NCBI GenBank assembly: GCA_963556195.1
Contig: OY744525.1
Coordinates: forward strand, 61,922,272 to 61,986,271
DNA length: 64,000 nt
Source of the DNA: Sepiola atlantica
Lineage: Eukaryota; Mollusca; Cephalopoda; Sepiida; Sepiolidae
Reading direction: 5' to 3'
This document shows, piece by piece, positions 1 through 11,699 of the stretch. The position numbers and the translations under genes were made by a program. Position 1 is the first letter of the stretch. Each line of letters starts with the position of its first letter. The notes under the pieces were generated by a model. It saw only the letters and a list, made by a program, of their open reading frames with translations. It was not told where the DNA came from and did no database searches.

Positions 1-25
1 GTCACTTAACTAAATAAAAATGTAA

Positions 26-603
26 TCTCATATAAATAGAGATTTTGTCCGTCTGTCCGTCAGTCAGAATTTTTTTAAACGTAATAAATACTTTGTCTCA
101 TTTTCAAAATATAAGAGATCTTAAGTACTTTTCATAATGAAGTATATGTCATTAATAGTAAATAAAAAATTACCAACAGATAAAGCGTATGTCATGACCG
201 GAAATCGAAACCGAAACATTGAGATCATCAGTCTAAGGTTCTACCAACTGAGCTTTTAGGACTTTCTCATAAATAGAGCTTAAAACATTACCGTAACAAA
301 ATAATTATAGCTTTGGCATGACGTCATATATTTATGATTTACGTGATGTGATATGAATTCAAACATAAGCGACGATAAAAAATAAATAAATTAATGAATG
401 GGTAAGCAATATAAATACCGTTGGAAATTATTTTAATGGTCCAAAACAATTTAGTTTGCTTTAACTACGTATTGGCGTTAAAAACAATTTAATATTAATA
501 TACGAGCAAAAATATAAAAAAGAAAATATGTTGTTATGGGCTGGGCACAAGAAGACATAGCGTCCCTCATTCAATCCCGGGTAACGTTGAGTCTTCCTGC
601 TAG
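26..603 (+). mobile_element. Non-autonomous Helitron-like element
   Basis: It begins with TC after an A (position 25) and ends CTAG before a T (position 604), the A/T insertion pattern of Helitrons. A CCCGGG-containing hairpin remnant lies about 25 bp before the 3' end. The 5' end (TCTCATATAAATAGAGATTT, then a GTCTGTCCGTC run) resembles Helitron left ends. The last ~60 bp resemble sequence near 38230-38290. There is no Rep/helicase coding, so it would depend on another element. An antisense tRNA-like segment sits inside at 191-260. Boundaries are seen; the class is inferred. Confidence 0.62.
191..260 (-). pseudogene. tRNA-like segment inside the Helitron
   Basis: On the minus strand there is an A-box-like AGCTCAGTTGGTAGAA and a B-box-like GGTTTCGATTTCC at tRNA spacing, with a partly paired anticodon arm and loop CTGATGA. 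The acceptor stem is not convincing. I read it as a decayed tRNA gene or tRNA-derived SINE head captured by the element, not as a working tRNA. Confidence 0.5.
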
Positions 604-1860
604 TATATTAATAAAACTATGAGACAACTTTTCATGGGTGTTTTTTTCTCGCTTCAACGTAACTTCGATGATTACACATTGAATCAATTTTCTTTTTTAA
701 TTTACGAATCAAATATTTATTGAAAAAAAAAGGCAATAGTGTAAATTATAACGAATTTATTAAAAATCCCATTTCGCGCTTCATTAAGATTCGCCATCTT
801 CTTTCCATTGCTCTCATATAACGCTGACACAATGAAGCCAGTTTCCCCTCTCTCTGCATTCGTGACGTAATCAGCACCCTATCTCTATTTTCCTGCTTAC
901 TGATTTACCCCCTCTAGCTGTTAGCTTCCTATTTTATCTTCAATTATATAAAGGAAAGTTGTCTGTGTGTGTACGCCCAGCTAAAAGTAAACAACTACAA
1001 AACGAACACCCATAAAGCTGGCATATACTTGATCGACGTTATCTCTAATAAATAATATCTCAAATAGAAAAAATATTCATTCTTTGGGGGTCAACTGTGG
1101 TAGGTTTCGTCAGAGGGGCGTTTTTTTCCAGCCATTTTTAATGTAATTGTTTGGAATTTGGAAAGAAAATGCCGAATCATTCCCAGAGAAAAAGAATTTC
1201 AGGAAATGATTCGGCATTTTTTTTTTTCAAAATTACGAGACGCTAACTTTTTATTTTATTTAACTTTTCTTAAGGTTCTCTTCAGACTATTGTCATTATC
1301 AACATCATTTCTCTTTAATTTTTTGTGAGGCGGAGACAAAACTCAGAAAGAGTGGTTTAGTAGCACTCTGGAGGCTTCTATAGTTTTATTTTCTCACTCA
1401 GTCACTTAAACAGCAGTTCCTTTAACAAAAAATTCCGCTCGGCACTATTTGAGAACAAGTCATTATCGCTTTAAACCATTGCATTCAATGTTCTTTTAAC
1501 ATTCCTCTAGAAAAAAAACTTCAGGAAATAACTCGATATGCAAACTTCACATTTTATTTAACATTTTTAAGGTTCTCTTCGGCCTATTGTAATTATCAAC
1601 ATCATTTCTCTTCAAATTATTGTGAGAGGAAGGGAGGGCAAAAAAATCAAAAGGGGTAGTTTCTGTAGCGCTCTGGTGGTTTTAATAATGCTCTGGAGGC
1701 ATCTTTAGTTTTATTTTTTTGCTTAAATCTTATTGGAGAAAATATCTAAACAGTCACTTAAAAAACAGGATTTCGTCTAGGTGCAGCCTACTGGAAGCCT
1801 CCTTAATTTTATTTGGGTATTTTTAGTAACACTCTGGAGGCCTTCTTCGTTTTATTTTAT
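604..1860. other. AT-rich intergenic sequence with a short duplication and a hairpin
   Basis: No gene is visible. About 90 bp at 1240-1335 is repeated diverged at 1547-1628 (shared 'aaggttctcttc' and 'attatcaacatcatttctct'), so this is a two-copy direct repeat roughly 300 bp apart. A short inverted repeat (ATGCCGAATCATTCC and its complement) lies at 1169-1183 and 1202-1216. Confidence 0.6.
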
Positions 1861-4030
1861 ATACTAAACAAGAAACTAGGTGTTGCCGGGGAGCAATAAA
1901 TGTAAGATAACAATATTACATTTGGTAAATGGTATATAGTAATCCAAAAATGCTCAATATCCTACATAGAGCAGGAGTATTAATGCAGCATTGTCCAGGA
2001 GAAAGAACTTCTGCACTTTTTTATAATGTTGTATACTATACAAGGAACTCGATGTTGCCCAGCGGTTATAAGAGTAATAATACAGTATTGTATTTGGTAA
2101 GTGTTATAAGTTAATCACATTACATTTGGTAAGTGTTATAAGTTAATCACATTATACTTGGTAAGTGGTATAAGTTAATCAATAGAGTAGGTATGCTTAA
2201 ACGCTGTGTTGCCCAGGACAAAGCACATGACTGCGTTTTCTCGGTGTTGCCCGGGAGTTATAATAGTAATATTACACTGTTACATTTGGTAAGTGGTATA
2301 AGCTCATCCAAAGTTCTGAATATCCTAGATAGAGCAATCCGACATTGGGCAGGTATTTGCAAACGCTGCGTTGCCCAGGAGCAACCACTTCACTATGTTT
2401 AAAGTGTTTGTTACAGTGTTGTATATTAGACAAGAAACTCGATGTTGCTCGGAAACAATAGAATATCAATACCGTATTACATTTGGTAAGTGGTATATGT
2501 TAATCCAAAAGTGCTAAATATCATACATTGAGGAGGGGTGTTTAAATGCTGGGTTACTTTGGAGAAAACACTTCATCGTCTTTTTTATATTGTTTTATAC
2601 AATAAAATGTACTCTGTGCTGTCCAGGAGCCATGATAGTAAAAATACAGTATTACATTTGGTAAGTTGTATATCTTATGACAAAAGTGCGCAATGCCCGA
2701 GACAGAGAAGGGCGAAAGAGATTACATTGTGGTTATTTTTATACTCTTGTAAACAAATACTCGGCATTGCCCTAGATCCATAATATTAATAATAATAATA
2801 ATACAATATTACATTTGGTAACTGGTGTAAGTCGTAAATTTGTGCGTGTGTATGTATGTGTGTGTGTCTAAAAGTCAGAAACTACATAAGATACACGCTC
2901 AAAAACTAAAAAAAATACGCTCTTACTATTTAAAAAAATTCATTTTCTTTCATTCGTTTTTTTTTATTCATTTGAGTTGTATATGTTAATCCAAAAGTGC
3001 TTAATATTTGAGATAGAGTTGGTGTATTTAAACTACGCGTTTCCCGGGAGAAAGAAATTCACTGTGTTTTGTTATACTGGTATATACACGAAAATGTACT
3101 CGGCGTTGCCCGGGAGAAATAATAGTAACAATACAGTATTACATTTGGTAAGCGGTATATTTTTGGGCAAAAGTTCTCAATACTCTAGATAGAGCAGGTA
3201 TGTTTTCATGGCACGTTGCCCAGGAGAAAGAACTTCACTGTGTTTTTTTAATTGTTGTATAGAAAAAAAAGGTACTCGACATTTCCTGAGAGCCTTTATA
3301 ATAATATTGCAGTATTACATTTGGTATGTTTATACAACGTGCTCAATATCTTCGACGGAGCAGGTGTGTTTAAACGCTGTGTTGTCCAGGAACAATAACT
3401 GCACTGTGTTTAAAGTGTTTTGTTACAGTGTTGCATACTAGACAAGAAACTCGATGTTGTCCTGGAACAATGAAATATGAATACAGTATTACACTTTGTA
3501 AGTGGCATATGTTACTCCAAAAGTGTTTAATATCCTACATAGAGCAGGTATGCTTAAACGCCACATTGTCTGGGAGAAAGCATTTAACCGTCTTTTTTTA
3601 TACTGATGTATACAAGAAAATGGTAAGCGGTATAATTTAATCCAAAATGCTATCTGTTATGTTATATATATATTGTATAACAGACAAGAAACTCGATGTT
3701 GTCCGGGAGTAATAAATGTAAGATTACACTATTGCATTTGGTAAGTGGTGCTCAATACACTAGATAGAGCAAGTGTGTTTAAACGCAGCATTGCCCAAGA
3801 GCAATGTGTTTTCTTATAGTGTTGTGTACTAGACAATAAACTATGTGTTGCACCGATGCATAAATTAATACAGTAGTACACTTGATCAGCCGTATATACT
3901 GAATTCGATAGTGCTCAATATCCTAGATAGAGCAGATGTATGTAATTATCAAATAGGATACTTGGATTGTGGTAGATGCTGAATCCGAATGTGCTCAATA
4001 CTATAAATAGATCAGGTGTCTGTTATAATA
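1860..4030. repeat. Imperfect satellite, ~170-200 bp unit
   Basis: About eleven degenerate units each carry the same ordered motifs: ATTTGGTAAGTGGTATA, GTGCTCAATATCCTAGATAG, GAGCAGGTGTGTTTAAACGC, TTGCCCAGGAGAAAG, and GTTGCCCGGGAG followed by runs of AATA. Spacing varies because of indels and local duplications, for example 2091-2180. Short ORFs here (such as 1929-2114, 2193-2402, 2538-2783, 2977-3192) are repeat units read in phase, not genes. GTTGCCCGGGAG is the reverse complement of the Helitron 3' hairpin seen at 6251-6270. A GT-rich patch (2840-2870) interrupts the array. Confidence 0.85.
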
Positions 4031-5150
4031 CTATGAACCCCACTCCGTGCCGATCGTCGTGGCAATAAAAACAATATAGATTCAAATTCCTCTAGGCCGG
4101 ATTGGCGACGATAATGATGTCGCCGATCTGGTTGTCTCATCCAGCTACAAACACACTCCCATGTTGAAACTGTTTATATCAGCGAGCGATCACTGGGCGA
4201 ATAGCAACCGGTTGGCTCTGTGGGGGCGAAAGATCATTCAAAGCAGAACAAAAAGAAAATACCAATGTTCAACAACTCGGTCGGGTTTTTTTTTTATAGA
4301 AGAGTAATTATTAATAAAAGAAATGATTTTACATTGGTAAATGTCTATCGTGCTCGTAAATGTCTTTAGCAAAGGTTATTATTTTTCTCTAAGTTATTTC
4401 TGTGTGTGCGAATTCCTTACACAAGTCGTTGTTTAAGTCACCACTTAATGGGCGAAGGCAGTTGCTAGAATTTTGTCCAGTTTGTTTTCTTCGACGCACG
4501 CCACCTCGGCACGTGCCAGGCGTCCGACTAACTCTAACTGCCGTCAATCCAACGCACACTGCTCATGCATGAAAAAAACATTCTTTTATTGAAGATGTCT
4601 ATGGTCTTACACACCCCTTCTCCGCCATCTTACTTTTTGCGTGTCTTCCTCTCTCAAGGAGGGTGGGGATGGGCGCCTTACTCCCACCCTCCTTAAAATA
4701 AATGGAATTTTCTTTCTAGCCTATCGTTATCGCCAAAAACAAATGCTTTCTCATTCTGTCACACAGCTGGGGCACTCTGTGCCCGACTTGTAATTAACGA
4801 TGACAGGCCCAAATAAATCTGTCAAGTGGACTCATCTTCAAGACAACCGTCACAGGATAATATCGCTTTGATATTTTAGAATTAAATTTGTGATATGGAA
4901 TTCTCTAATCTCTACCTCCCATCTGACAACTGTTTCCTCGCCTCTGGTGGTAATTGATTTTGACTATCTTACACAATTCTGCGAGACTAGCTGGCGTCTC
5001 GTTTGAATAAGTTTGTTTCTACGTCAAATATATACTAGTTTTATATCTCCACTTCGTCTCGACGCAGCGCCCTCAGTCGGCGTAGCATCACCACCAAGAT
5101 GCATACTAGCACGTCACCAGGGTACTCGATCCCCATTGGGCCCCGGATAC
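4031..5150. other. Low-copy sequence between satellite blocks
   Basis: This is more GC-rich and CpG-containing than the flanks (for example 4090-4240 and 4490-4560). No ORF of note and no recognised repeat. It holds a perfect 12 bp hairpin (AAGGAGGGTGGG at 4656-4667 with its complement at 4683-4694). It could be an old element interior or a noncoding single-copy block. Confidence 0.4.
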
Positions 5151-5154
5151 TTTG

Positions 5155-5620
5155 TCACAATACTGTATTACACTGTTAAGTGGTATATGTTAAATCAAAT
5201 AATGCTCAATATGTTAGATAGAGAAAATGTGTGTAAGAATACATTACTAAACTTGGTCAGTGGTATATGCTGAATTGAAATTGATCAATTTCCTTTTCAG
5301 AGCTGGTGTGTATGATAATACAGTGTCACATTTTGTAAGTGTTACATGCTGAATCCGTATGTGCTCAATACTCTAGATAGAGCAGGTGCGTGTAAAAATA
5401 CGGTAGTACATTTCCTATGTTGCATATACTTGATATTCAGCGTTGCCCAGGAATACACTAAAATAAATATAGGTTTCATTATATTATTAAGAGGGAGGGG
5501 AGAAGATAAACAGCTCGGCATTGCCCTGGAATACATTAAAACAAATAGACACTTCATTATAGTTTTAAGGTAGGGGAGACAGAAACTTAGTGTTGCCCGG
5601 GAGCAATTAATTTAAAACTG
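5155..5620. repeat. Second block of the Helitron-related satellite
   Basis: The motifs of the 1.9-4.0 kb array reappear: 'aagtggtatatgtt', 'gtgctcaatactctagatagagcaggtg', 'cgttgcccagga' and 'gttgcccgggag'. About three degenerate units are present. The GTTGCCCGGGAG at 5592-5603 is the last unit motif before the sequence leading to the Helitron end at 6282. Confidence 0.75.
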
Positions 5621-6282
5621 GAAGCTCCGGTAAATGACTTACATTATTATTATTTTCAATACATTAAAAAAAAGAGAAAGGAATGGGCTGGGCAGAGGAG
5701 ATAGAGGGGTCTGGGAGAGGAAGGGTGAAGGAGGAAGATAGAAAGACGAATAGAGAGAGGTAGAAAGATAAAGTTTTAATAGAAATATGTTACACACTTT
5801 TTGTTTTAGCCTTTCTCTCTCACATAACCCAACTTTTAGCCACCAACCATTCTCCAGACTTACTTTAGATTAACAAAAAATTAAAGAAGAAAGAAAAAAC
5901 ATACATGGTTTATATCGGAAAACGAATTGAAAACTTTAACATTGAGCATGCAGCACTTAGAGACAAAGTTTGTGAGTTCGAATCTTGGCCAGGTTGTATT
6001 TACGTTTTAGTCTGATTTTCTTCAAAATTGAACATAATCATTTCAAATTACAATACTAAGTCGATAGTTTAGTTCAACGTTTGTGTTTATTCTATGCTCT
6101 ATATTACTTACATGTATTTCTATGTATTTATAGGATTTAAATTTCAAAATTTCGTAAGATAGATTTTAGAATAATATTTTGGTAAAAAAAAAAAAAAAAA
6201 AAACGACATAGTTTTAAAAAAAAAAGTGATCAAAAAGTTAAAGTAAAAATACTCCCGGGCAACGCCGGATAGGGACAGCTAG
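5621..6282 (+). mobile_element. Helitron-like 3' portion ending at 6282
   Basis: The end has a CCCGGGCAACGCCGG hairpin at 6254-6268, then CTAG (6279-6282) followed by T, a typical Helitron right end. A tRNA-like B box (GAGTTCGAATC) lies near 5970-5980 and a poly-A run at 6185-6202. The left boundary is not identified; the satellite at 1860-5620 may belong to the same element. Only the 3' terminus is supported. Confidence 0.5.
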
Positions 6283-6950
6283 TTAATAATCTTACTAATA
6301 AATAAAATAAATATAGAAAAGCTGAGCTAGATGTATTTATGAAGGAACATAAAAGCTGAATCAGTACATAAACACTTCCTCTTCATTCGCTTGTCTATTA
6401 AAGACATCCATTTATAGGCAGCTTCCGGGAGAATAGATTTTTCCAAAAATATCACAGCGAAAGAGAAAGGAACGGTTAAAATTCCGATGTAACGGAATTG
6501 ACAACGAATCTATTTAGGAAGTAATTAAGTTCAATTTTCGCTTCACTTTCAGCAACATTTTCTATTTGAAATTCTTCCCTGTTCCCTCCACCTCTTTTGA
6601 TTTATTTCTTTAAATAAGCATAATTATTTATTGCAATTAAATATTACAATTAGGCATTGTAGCCATGAGGTTTGTCTATCTTTGTCTTAATTCAACGTAT
6701 TCATGACCCATTCATAGTAACAATACCTTCTAACATCACCTTTCATCCATCACGTTCATAATATCCAATTACCATAATACCGTAGTTACTCTATAGATTA
6801 TCTAACTAAAGATATCCCCAAATGATGCGTGATTTTAATTATACAATTGCAACGAGGAATGGAAATACAAAATATAGCCAATTACCAAAATCTTAGCAAA
6901 ATACAAATGGCGGCAGGTTAGTAAGAATATCTCTAACTGCAGACCACCCA
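6283..6950. other. AT-rich sequence, nothing recognised
   Basis: No ORF, recognised repeat or RNA signal was seen. Base composition matches the surrounding intergenic DNA. Confidence 0.5.
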
Positions 6951-7144
6951 CTTTCTTTTAACTGAGTCACCACTTATCAAAGCCAAAAGCCACTCAAGGA
7001 TTAGGATTAATGCGATGGATTATTCCACCAAAAATGTTCTTTGATTTTGTTCAAGATCCATACAATATTATTTAAGTAGACGAAAATGTGTAAAAAAATT
7101 GCATCACACTATTGAAGTATTCAGAGTGAACTTTTTTTTTAGTA

Positions 7145-7613
7145 ATTTATCACCACTTATCAAGGCCAAAAGACACTCGAGGATAAAGGTTAATGAGATG
7201 GGTGGATAGTCAGTCAAATGATGATTAATATTACGAGAGGATTTAAAATAATGAATGGAAGGAACAAAATTTGATGACTCATGAGGAAGGTTTATGATAA
7301 GTATATGTTGACATTGGATTTGAAAACGGTCATGTTGTAGTCTGTAGGTAAGTAATCCCATGGTAATGTGTTCTACGGAATGGAAGTTCTTGGACAGAAA
7401 CTTAGTTCATAGAAATTTTTCCTGGCTCAAGGCACATAGGGGTGGGGGAGAAAGCAATGTTCTTTTCAGTTCTCATTACAAGTCATCAAACATTGTTAAT
7501 TTCATTCATCATTTTCAATCCTCTCATAATATTCTTCATCATTTAACCGACAATCTATCCATCTCATTAACCCTTATTCTCGAGTGGCTTTTGACCTTGA
7601 TAAGTGGTGATAC
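7145..7613. repeat. Fold-back repeat containing a dispersed family sequence
   Basis: The left arm (from 'atcaccacttatcaaggcc' near 7148 to about 7300) is matched in inverse orientation at about 7470-7613. The same arm sequence also occurs at 6963-7020, 24655-24715, 36945-36995 and inverted at 58500-58550, so it is a dispersed family. The two opposing ORFs here (7104-7361 minus, 7360-7626 plus) are the same sequence read from each arm, not genes. Confidence 0.65.
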
Positions 7614-7824
7614 TTTAATAGCGTGAGATGCAATTTATTTTAGACATTTTTGTCCTTTTCTTAAATAATATTGCATAGATTTTGAACAAAACCCAAGCAC
7701 ATCTTTGGTGGAATCTTTCACACGTGAGCATAATTTAGTGTGGAGTCAAATATATATTTTCTGAGATGTGTGATTTTCCTAATAGATACCAGATACCATC
7801 ACAAACTATAAACACGGCTAGGTT

Positions 7825-8405
7825 GTCGGGAAGTTTTGTTACCTTGGTGATACCATTCGAGCACAGGGTGGAGCAGGTGTCAGTGTAATTGCAAGAGTTA
7901 AGAGTGGATAGAGTAAGAAGGAAATTCTGCCATTACTACCCAGCAGAGCGTTACTACTGTCGACCAAGGGAAGAGTCTATCAGACATGTCTACGCAATGT
8001 GATGAGGTATGGAAGTGAAACCTAGCCAGTGAGGGGTGAGGACATGCGTTGCATGAGGAGAAATGATATGAGAATGATACGATGGATGTGTAAAGACATG
8101 TTTAGTTCTGATGACCTCAGAGGAAGATTAAAACTGGGCAGTATAGGGAGATGTGTGCAGAAGAGTAGACTTCGATGGTATGGCCATGTTCAAAGAATGG
8201 ATGAAAGTTCTTGGGTTAGGAGATGTAGAACAGTTGAGATAGCAGGTTCAGTTCAGAGGGGAAGACCAAGGAAAACATGACAGGAAGTGATAAGAACGGA
8301 TTCGGAAAAATGAGTGATAAATAAAGACCTGGCTAGAGATAGGTTAGTTGGGAAGTCAATTTCTTAAAGCTGTCCAACATATGCCAGTATGTAAAATGAA
8401 TGTCA
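7825..8405 (+). pseudogene. LINE C-terminal fragment and 3' tail (copy 1)
   Basis: Reading forward, the frame around 7840-7900 contains FCYLGDTIR, a motif found after the RT domain of many APE-type LINEs. The frame at 8029-8280 gives RLRWYGHVQRMDES and ends with GRPRKT, the classic C-terminal stretch of the same proteins. A tail follows with 'ctgtccaacatatgccag' and 'gatgatga'. Stops and frameshifts separate the pieces and no RT core is present, so this is a 5'-truncated dead copy. Related copies lie at 20220-20560, 30230-30620 and 32130-32430. The exact clade (RTE-like or another APE type) is uncertain. Confidence 0.75.
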
Positions 8406-10440
8406 AAATCGAAGATGATGACTAGGTCGAGCTGAAATCAAATCGAATCTAGTATGGTCATTTGGGCACAATAAATAATGGAACAGATGGCCTAAACAAT
8501 CTCTGTAACAGGACGCCAGTCTGTCGTCAGTTATACTTTCAGCAATTTATTCATACACATGTATGGTGTATTTGCTTACAGCATTTAGCATTCTCAAATG
8601 GTCACCCATCTAAGTACTGATACAGCTCAATGTGGCTTAACTTTATTCATCTGATGGAAACTGGTGTGTCAACTTGATTTGCCACTGAAGAATTAGAATA
8701 TTTGATATTCTATGTCAGCAAGTTTAGCAACGCGTGGGTAGAGAAATTAAATCAATTCTCAACACATTTAGGGGCTGCTAGAATTTTAACAGGATTACCC
8801 TGGGCTGATCGAAAAATCAGGATTGTAGATAAAAATTATAACCTAGAGGGTTATGAGATGTAGATCAGGGATGCGGGTTGACGTCGCGTTTGCAATACGA
8901 CTGTGATTGATGTGATAATTTCAAAGTTCAGACGAAAATGAAAATATAAACATTATTGTTTCCATTTTGAGGTATGCCGAGTTGAGGAATTTTTTAAACA
9001 CAATTGTCAGAATTGCGTCATCAATCTAGAAAGGATCGGAGAAAACAAGAGAGCAAGACTTGAAGTCGAAGTGAGCGGATGTTCCACCTTTTGCTCTCTT
9101 CAGTGGGGCTGGGAAGCTGAATGTCTACATTCTACTACAATAAAGTGTAATCGATTAAAAACCTTTCTTGCTTTCGATTTTTCATTTTTGCCGTAACACC
9201 ATTCGCATTTTGAGGAGCAGCAAAATAATTGCTGCATATTCGTTGACAAGCAGGTTAAAAGGTGGACAAAGATTTATTTATTAATAGCTTGCCTGCAACA
9301 AACAATAAAGACATAAAAGAGACAGGTAAGACGTAAGATTACATACAGAATACATTATACCTATACCCAAAAGATCACACAAATTATTTATTTATGTAAA
9401 AAGGTAATGCAGTCGTTTCTGTTAGCGGTGCTATTGTTGTATTTCTGCTCTGCTTAAAAGAATGACGACAACAATGATGCACAAAAAAAACGATACCTTT
9501 ACATATAATTATATATCTTTAATGTCGGTGGCAGTGAGAAAACTGGGTGCTTTTCTCGGGCCCAATCGCCAGTTGACTGACTATCTCAATTTCGGGTTGA
9601 TATTAAATAATTTGTGACACCCACACATCCACCTGAAAACGCCCATTGTGAGAGTTCACCTTCACTCTCAATGTAGCCATGCTCCTACAGCATTTATTTA
9701 ACAATGGGATACTTCCGTCTGCAGCTAATCTTTGCAGGTGGTTTCAATCAAAAATTATTTTATTTTCAGCAATCAATCATGTTTTCTTCCGGCCAGGTGC
9801 GTGTCAAGCACACTTATTCCTGCCAGATGGCCTTTTCGGTAGACTCGGCCTGGATATTCAACACAATCTTTAGTGTTTCTAGCGAGCAAATGAGAATGAA
9901 AACTCATCTTAATTCTTGACAACATGTACCACGAGAGTTACCAACCAAAATCTTGTGTTCACACGAGTTAGGGGTCTAAGTCTTTTTTTCCTCGCAAGGG
10001 AGATAACTGGTCTGGAAACCAATTCCTCCAAGGGAGATAACTCTGGTCCCGAGAGCACTAGTACTTTTAGGAGAGATATGAATTCACGTCCCCCTAACTA
10101 TGAGTAAAATAGAAAACTTGTGTCTAATTAATTGTATACAATTAATCGTATACAATAGGTATTTTGCTTTAGGGTTAAATAAAATTGATATGCCGTAAAA
10201 CGGAGAAACCGCAGCTTATTTTATTGACCCTTGTATCATAAATCGCTCTCTCCCTCACTGTCCCCCTTATATTCAGTCGCTTTGTTCTGTGTGTTGGGAT
10301 CAAGGAATTAAACCCCGACTAAAAATAGCATTTATTCATGTAAAGAATTAAAACTGTGGAAAATAAAAAGCATCTAATATTTATTTATTTATTTATTTAA
10401 TATTATTAAAGTTCACTTTAAATCAGAACTGTCAACATCT
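8406..10440. other. Intergenic sequence, no gene recognised
   Basis: Two overlapping ORFs at 9679-9919 have no recognisable domain and compete in two frames, so I do not call them. AAGGGAGATAACTGG (9997-10011) and AAGGGAGATAACTCTGG (10030-10046) are of a type I recall as common in molluscan noncoding DNA. The rest is plain AT-rich sequence. Confidence 0.5.
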
Positions 10441-10619
10441 ATTTTCGCAACTTCACTCTCCACCCCCCCCCCCCCCAGCAAAAAGAAGCACCGCCATCTT
10501 TTATTGTGATTGTTCTTGCTTCTTCTTAACAAAATACATATTTCTGTCTCACATTTCATGAATTTGCATTTTCGGGAGAACGAAAACGGTGGAACTGTTA
10601 TTGACAACAGAGCTCTTCA

Positions 10620-11160
10620 CGTCTTTCTTTTTTTTAAACTTATTTTCTTCTTTCTGCCTTTACCCACCCCGTGTACTCTTTATGTCCTCCTTTTCGTTCA
10701 TTCACTCTTTCTTTCTATTTTTCTAACATTTATTCACTCTTATTTCCACTTTACCGAACGTTCTTTCGTTCTTTTTATTTTTCTCTTTCTTTCTTTCTTT
10801 CACTCACTCTTTCTATTTTTCTTTCAGACGTTATTTTCTTCATTCGTTCTATTTTTCTCTTTTTGGTATTCTTTCGTTCATTCACTTTTTCTTTCCAATT
10901 TCCTCTCTTTTTGCCGTTCTTTCTTTCACCTTCTATATCTCTTTTCTATTTTTTTCCTTTCTCTCTCGCTCCCTTTCTTTATCTTTTCCCTTTCTCTCTG
11001 CGTTTGTCTTTTCCCGTTTCTTTCTTGATCTTCTTATCGCTATTTCTATTTCTTCCTTTCTTTTTTTTCTTGATTCTCTCATCTTCCTTTCTTTCTCGTT
11101 ATTTCATTATTTCTCTCTCTCTCTCTCTCTCTCTTGTAGCTGCCTTTATCTCTTCCTCGT
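10620..11160. repeat. Pyrimidine-rich low-complexity tract
   Basis: The plus strand is almost entirely C and T, with TTCTTTCTTTC-type repeats and a (TC)n run at 11107-11133. Two long plus-strand ORFs (10510-11028 and 10671-11168) arise because a TC-rich strand rarely forms stop codons. Their products are only F, S, L and P runs, so they are artefacts. Confidence 0.9.
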
Positions 11161-11211
11161 CTCTCTGACAGCCTTTCACGCTGCTGGTAATATTTGCGAA
11201 AGCGGTGATGG

Positions 11212-11395
11212 TGTAACCCTATTTACCGCTTCCCTACAAGGGATGGATGCTTCAGTCGGGATATCCATCCTCCATTAAAAAAAGGACACTGAATCGGACA
11301 AAAATAAAAATTGCCCCAGGCGGGGAGATCTCTCCTCCTCTGACCTAGGACAACAGATACTACACTCTGATCATGGCTAAACAGTAATACTCCCA
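11212..11395 (-). mobile_element. U2-headed SINE, subfamily B
   Basis: On the minus strand the copy opens with a U2-like head: TTAGCCATGATCAGAGTGTA continuing into GTATCTGT. It then follows the subfamily B body (GTCCTAGGTC, an AGGAGAGATC-like block, CAATTTTTATTTTTGTCC). It ends near 11215 with a diverged tail. No clear target duplication. Confidence 0.6.
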
Positions 11396-11499
11396 ACACA
11401 TCTTTGACAGCCCTCTAACCGAAATAAAAAATCTCTACTCGTTCACACAATAAGTAGATATACTCGCTTCACTTTAAAAATAAAATGACGTAAGGAGTA

Positions 11500-11680
11500 C
11501 TGGAACTTGAATTTAGCATGTCGTGTTCGATTCCTGAGAACAGTATAGACTCCCCATCAGCTATGGGTGAAATAGTGTTGTATAAGACATTCGGTGGTTA
11601 AATGTGGCAAGTGTTTTCACGGCGAGAATCGAACACCGATCGCTGGATTACATAGAATCGTGAACTTACCTATACACTAG
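11500..11680. pseudogene. Two tRNA-derived SINE-like pieces
   Basis: Plus strand near 11525-11540 has a B box (GTGTTCGATTCC). Minus strand at about 11605-11680 has an A-box-like TAGTGTATAGGTAAG and a B box GTGTTCGATTCTCGCC at tRNA spacing. Neither folds into a convincing full tRNA. They are best read as degenerate tRNA-derived SINE heads in opposite orientations. Confidence 0.45.
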
Positions 11681-11699
11681 TGGAATTTGTCCCTATAGT

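Noticed and set aside
7104..7626. Two similar ORFs on opposite strands
   Set aside because: They are the two arms of one inverted repeat read in opposite directions.
9679..9919. Two overlapping ORFs of 64 and 71 codons
   Set aside because: They compete in different frames, have no recognised domain and no supporting context.
10510..11168. ORFs of 172 and 165 codons
   Set aside because: Pyrimidine-rich low-complexity sequence; two frames are open at once with the same kind of product.
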